Shown one piece after another: positions 61,182 to 64,000 of a stretch of DNA of 64,000 nucleotides. Where the stretch lies: assembly GCF_014333615.1 (NCBI RefSeq), contig NZ_JACSCY010000003.1, forward strand, positions 372,001 through 436,000, given 5' to 3'. How positions within the stretch are numbered: position 1 is the stretch's first letter; each line of letters opens with the position of its first letter. The position numbers and the translations under genes were made by a program. This DNA comes from Hymenobacter citatus (GTDB lineage: Bacteria > Bacteroidota > Bacteroidia > Cytophagales > Hymenobacteraceae). The notes beneath the pieces are model-generated. The model had not been told where the DNA came from. It saw only the letters and a program-made list of their open reading frames with translations, and did no database searches.

Positions 61182-62846
61182 CTACCCCAAGCTGCGGTAG
61201 CGCACGCGCTTGGGCTCTACGTCGCCGAGGCGCTTCTTCTTGGCTTCTTCATAATCCGAAAAGTTGCCCTCGAACCACACCACTTCCGAGTCGCCCTCGA
61301 AGGCGAGGATGTGCGTGGCGAGGCGGTCCAGGAACCATCGGTCGTGGCTGATGATGACAGCGCAGCCGGCAAAGTTCTCCAGCGCATCTTCCAGCGCCCG
61401 GATGGCGTTTACGTCCAGGTCGTTGGTGGGCTCGTCGAGCAGCAACAGGTTGGCGCCTTGCTTGAGGGTGGTAGCCAGGTGCACGCGGTTGCGCTCGCCG
61501 CCCGACAGGCTCCCTACCTTCTTCTCCTGGTCGCCGCCGCGGAAGTTGAAGTTGCTCACGTAGGCGCGGGCATTCACGGGGCGGCCGGCCAGCAGCATCG
61601 TCTCCGTGCCGCCCGAAATCGACTCGAATACCGACTTGGCCGGGTCCAGCGTGTCGTGCTGCTGGTCTACGTAAGCGGTCTGCACGGTAGGACCTACCTC
61701 GAAAGTACCCGCGTCGGGTTGCAGCTGGTCGGTGATGAGGCGGAACAGCGTGGTTTTGCCGGCGCCGTTCGGGCCAATGATGCCTACGATGCCGCCCTGA
61801 GGTAGGGAGAAGCTCAGGTTCTCGAACAGCAGCTTGTCGCCGAAGGCTTTGGTCAGCCCTTCGGCCTCAATCACCTGGGCACCTAGGCGCGGGCCGTCAG
61901 GGATAAACAGCTCCAACTTTTGCTCTTTCTCCTTGGCGTCTTCGCTCACCATTTTGTCGTAGCCGGCGAGGCGGGCCTTGCTCTTGGCCTGGCGGGCTTT
62001 GGGGGCCATGCGTACCCATTCCAACTCGCGCTGAAGCGTTTTCTGGCGCTTGCTCTCGGTTTTTTCTTCCTGGGCGAGGCGGTTGGATTTCTGCTCCAGC
62101 CATGAAGAGTAGTTGCCCTTCCACGGAATGCCCTCGCCGCGGTCCAGCTCCAAGATCCAGCCGGCCACGTTGTCGAGGAAGTACCGGTCGTGGGTTACGG
62201 CTATCACGGTGCCTTTGTACTGCTTGAGGTGTTGCTCCAGCCACAGCACGCTTTCGGCGTCGAGGTGGTTGGTGGGCTCGTCCAGCAGCAGCACGTCGGG
62301 CTCTTGCAGCAGCAGGCGGCACAGGGCCACGCGGCGCTTCTCGCCGCCCGAGAGGTTGCCCACCACGGCATCGGCCGGGGGCGTGCGCAGGGCGTCCATG
62401 GCGCGCTCCAGCTTGCTGTCCAGGTTCCAGGCGTCGAGTTGGTCGAGGCGTTCCTGCACTTTTCCTTGCCGTTCGAGCAGTTTATCGAAATCTGCATCCT
62501 CGGCACCAAATGCCTCGTTAATTTCGTCGAACTCCTTGAGCAGGGCCACGGTTTCGGCCACGCCTTCTTCCACTACCTCCTTCACCGTTTTGGAGGCATC
62601 AAGCTGTGGCTCCTGCTCCAGGTAGCCTACCGTGTAGCCCGGCGACCAGACTACTTCGCCCTGAAACTGCTTGTCGACGCCGGCAATGATCTTCAGCAAG
62701 CTCGACTTACCCGAGCCGTTCAGACCCAGCACGCCGATTTTGGCTCCGTAAAAAAAAGAAAGGTAGATGTTCTTGAGAACCTGTTTCTGGGGCGGAAACA
62801 CCTTGCTGACGCCCGCCATCGAGAAGATAATCGTCTGGTCGCTCAT
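61182..62846 (-). CDS. ettA: Energy-dependent translational throttle protein EttA (ABC-F)
   Basis: A 554-residue ABC-F protein with two ATPase domains and no membrane part. It binds the ribosomal E site and gates elongation according to ATP/ADP level. Walker A motifs are GLNGSGKSSLLKI (N-domain) and GPNGAGKTTLFRL (C-domain). Signatures are LSGGEKRRVALCRLLL and LSGGERNRVHLATTL. Walker B/D-loops are VLLLDEPTNHLDAESVLWLE and LLLLDEPTNDLDVNAIRALE. The arm/linker with EWVRMAPKARQAKSKARL is typical of EttA. ATG 62846 (MSDQTIIFSMAGVSK) is chosen over an upstream frame. It has its own promoter region, shared divergently with the DUF349 gene. Confidence 0.95.
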   Translation of the reverse strand: MSDQTIIFSMAGVSKVFPPQKQVLKNIYLSFFYGAKIGVLGLNGSGKSSLLKIIAGVDKQFQGEVVWSPGYTVGYLEQEPQLDASKTVKEVVEEGVAETVALLKEFDEINEAFGAEDADFDKLLERQGKVQERLDQLDAWNLDSKLERAMDALRTPPADAVVGNLSGGEKRRVALCRLLLQEPDVLLLDEPTNHLDAESVLWLEQHLKQYKGTVIAVTHDRYFLDNVAGWILELDRGEGIPWKGNYSSWLEQKSNRLAQEEKTESKRQKTLQRELEWVRMAPKARQAKSKARLAGYDKMVSEDAKEKEQKLELFIPDGPRLGAQVIEAEGLTKAFGDKLLFENLSFSLPQGGIVGIIGPNGAGKTTLFRLITDQLQPDAGTFEVGPTVQTAYVDQQHDTLDPAKSVFESISGGTETMLLAGRPVNARAYVSNFNFRGGDQEKKVGSLSGGERNRVHLATTLKQGANLLLLDEPTNDLDVNAIRALEDALENFAGCAVIISHDRWFLDRLATHILAFEGDSEVVWFEGNFSDYEEAKKKRLGDVEPKRVRYRSLG

Positions 62847-63278
62847 GTGACTAAAAAGAATGGAAATGAAACGAATAATTAACGGCACTGTCAGGGGTAG
62901 CTCCTACCCCTAGCACCTCCACGCTACCGCCGCCCGCCGCCGGGTTTTGCAGTGGCCTTCAGCGGAAGTATACTACAGATGCCCTATTTTGCGTATGATT
63001 GATTTGAATCAATAACATGACAGGAGGTTTTCATAGCTCACACTTCACCTTATTGTTCGTTCTACAAACTTCACTTGACTGCCGGACATACCTTGCCAGC
63101 ACACCACCCGGCAGGGCCGAATTTGCCACAAAGGTAGCGTCCTGCGTGGCTTTCCGCCCTACATTATGCTAAGTGTATAGGCATTTTTGCCCGGCATCCC
63201 GTAAACTTGTGCACATAGTCTAGCTTCGCATTCCGCCCGCTCCTCCCTCCACTTATTCGCTTCCGCACTATCCCAATT
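62847..63278. other. Divergent promoter region of ettA and the DUF349 gene
   Basis: 432 bases without a gene-like frame. It is AT-rich around 62980-63060 and contains no obvious repeat or hairpin. I see no clear consensus promoter. It presumably holds the starts for both divergent transcripts. Confidence 0.4.
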
Positions 63279-64000
63279 ATGGAACAACACGACCACCTCC
63301 TCGCTACCGCCCGCCAATACGGCTATGTCGAGGGTGACCAGGTGTGGCTCCGTCCGTTTATGACGCTGCCTGCCCGCCGGGTAGGCCAGGTCAAAGACTC
63401 CCCCGACACCTCCCTCATCTACTTCGCCCAGCGCTTCGAGCTATTTCGGGCCAAGGTAGAAGACCTGCTGGCTAAGATGGCCGACTCCGACAACAAGGGC
63501 TCTTTTCTGATGAAGGCCCTGCACCTGAAAGAACAAATAGCCAGCTACGATGGCCTGGGCGATTTTGAGAGCCTCCATCATCGCCTCACCGAGGCTGAGG
63601 AAGGTATCAATGTGACGATTGCGCAGAACCGGGAGAAAAACATGGCCACCAAGTTGGGCGTGTTGCAGGAGCTGGAAGCCCTGCGTGACACCCTGGACTT
63701 TCAGACCGCCACGGAGCGGGTGAAAGCTCTGCGCCAGGTCTGGATCAAGACCGGCCCCGTTGATAAAGAGCTGATTGAGGACATGGAGGCCCGCTTCCGG
63801 GCGGCCGTGGATGCCTTTATGCAGCGCAAGCGCGACTTCCTGGCCGACAAAAAGGCCATGACCAACCGCGTGCAGGACAAGTACATGGCCCTGATTCGGC
63901 AGTCGGAAGCCTTACAGGATTCCGACGATTTCGAGAACACCACCCGTAAGCTCAAGCAGTTGCAGCAGGAGTGGAAAGATATTGATGCCTCCCTACCCCG
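63279..64000 (+). CDS. DUF349-domain protein, 5' part (continues beyond window)
   Basis: The first 240 codons of a longer gene starting MEQHDHLLATARQYGYVEGD. The N-terminus (VWLRPFMTLPARRVGQVKDS) precedes charged, strongly helical segments with the DUF349 pattern (RVKALRQVWIKTGPVDKELI, FRAAVDAFMQRKRDFL, LKQLQQEWKDIDASLP). These repeats are predicted coiled coils, and the family is common in Bacteroidota with no settled function. No signal peptide. The frame is open to the last base, so the 3' end and total length are unknown. Confidence 0.85.
   Translation, partial: MEQHDHLLATARQYGYVEGDQVWLRPFMTLPARRVGQVKDSPDTSLIYFAQRFELFRAKVEDLLAKMADSDNKGSFLMKALHLKEQIASYDGLGDFESLHHRLTEAEEGINVTIAQNREKNMATKLGVLQELEALRDTLDFQTATERVKALRQVWIKTGPVDKELIEDMEARFRAAVDAFMQRKRDFLADKKAMTNRVQDKYMALIRQSEALQDSDDFENTTRKLKQLQQEWKDIDASLP

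Noticed and set aside
1..64000. tRNA and rRNA genes
   Set aside because: I looked for T-loop (GGTTC.A.TCC) and conserved rRNA words and saw none; a covariance-model search would be needed to exclude a divergent one.

Overview
The window looks like a chromosomal segment of a Bacteroidota bacterium of the Cytophagales, most like Hymenobacter. The evidence is a type IX secretion C-terminal sorting domain, a lipoprotein-type TamA (TamL), GC-rich genes without Shine-Dalgarno leaders, and families such as DUF349 and AlbA_2/Schlafen-type ATP-binding proteins. This assignment rests on gene content only. No rRNA, tRNA, CRISPR array or insertion sequence was recognised.

Layout. 0-4.3 kb: end of tamB followed by tamL (outer-membrane/surface protein assembly). 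5.0-10.7 kb: a giant secreted MBG-domain protein with a T9SS sorting tail. 10.8-14.9 kb: a minus-strand set of a YdeP/FdhF-type molybdopterin oxidoreductase, a small conserved protein and FdhD. 15-19 kb: a WcaI-like glycosyltransferase, a membrane protein and a MutS-like gene broken by one in-frame stop. 19.2-29.6 kb: an orphan roadblock/LC7 protein, then moaA, moaD, moaE, mobA, moaC and moeA, interrupted by two paralogous S41 peptidases. The window therefore holds most of a molybdenum-cofactor pathway beside an enzyme likely to use it.

29.8-47.9 kb: mostly metabolic and stress genes (SRAP peptidase, MFS exporter, trehalase, catalase, CDF transporter, NDH-2, GH43, an outer-membrane barrel, a Gfo/Idh oxidoreductase, a LuxR-type regulator, a CPA1 antiporter). 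48.4-56.4 kb: five consecutive plus-strand genes of accessory character. They are a patatin with a large multi-helix membrane insertion, an overlapping LysM/cysteine-hydrolase gene, an unknown protein, a vanadium-type haloperoxidase and a membrane coiled-coil protein. 56.7-58.7 kb: an AT-rich AlbA_2 ATP-binding gene, probably acquired. 59-64 kb: a GlxA-type regulator divergent from a RibD-like reductase, a small protein, ettA and the start of a DUF349 gene.

The intergenic DNA is full of dispersed palindromes of at least three sequence families. In several places the palindrome is bracketed by inverted arrays of 7-8 nt units, each carrying TGA. These arrays touch CDS boundaries and supply the stop codons of several genes, and I consider them the most unusual structure here. 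The second is the membrane-inserted patatin and its neighbours. All functions are inferred from motifs read by eye; no database search was run.
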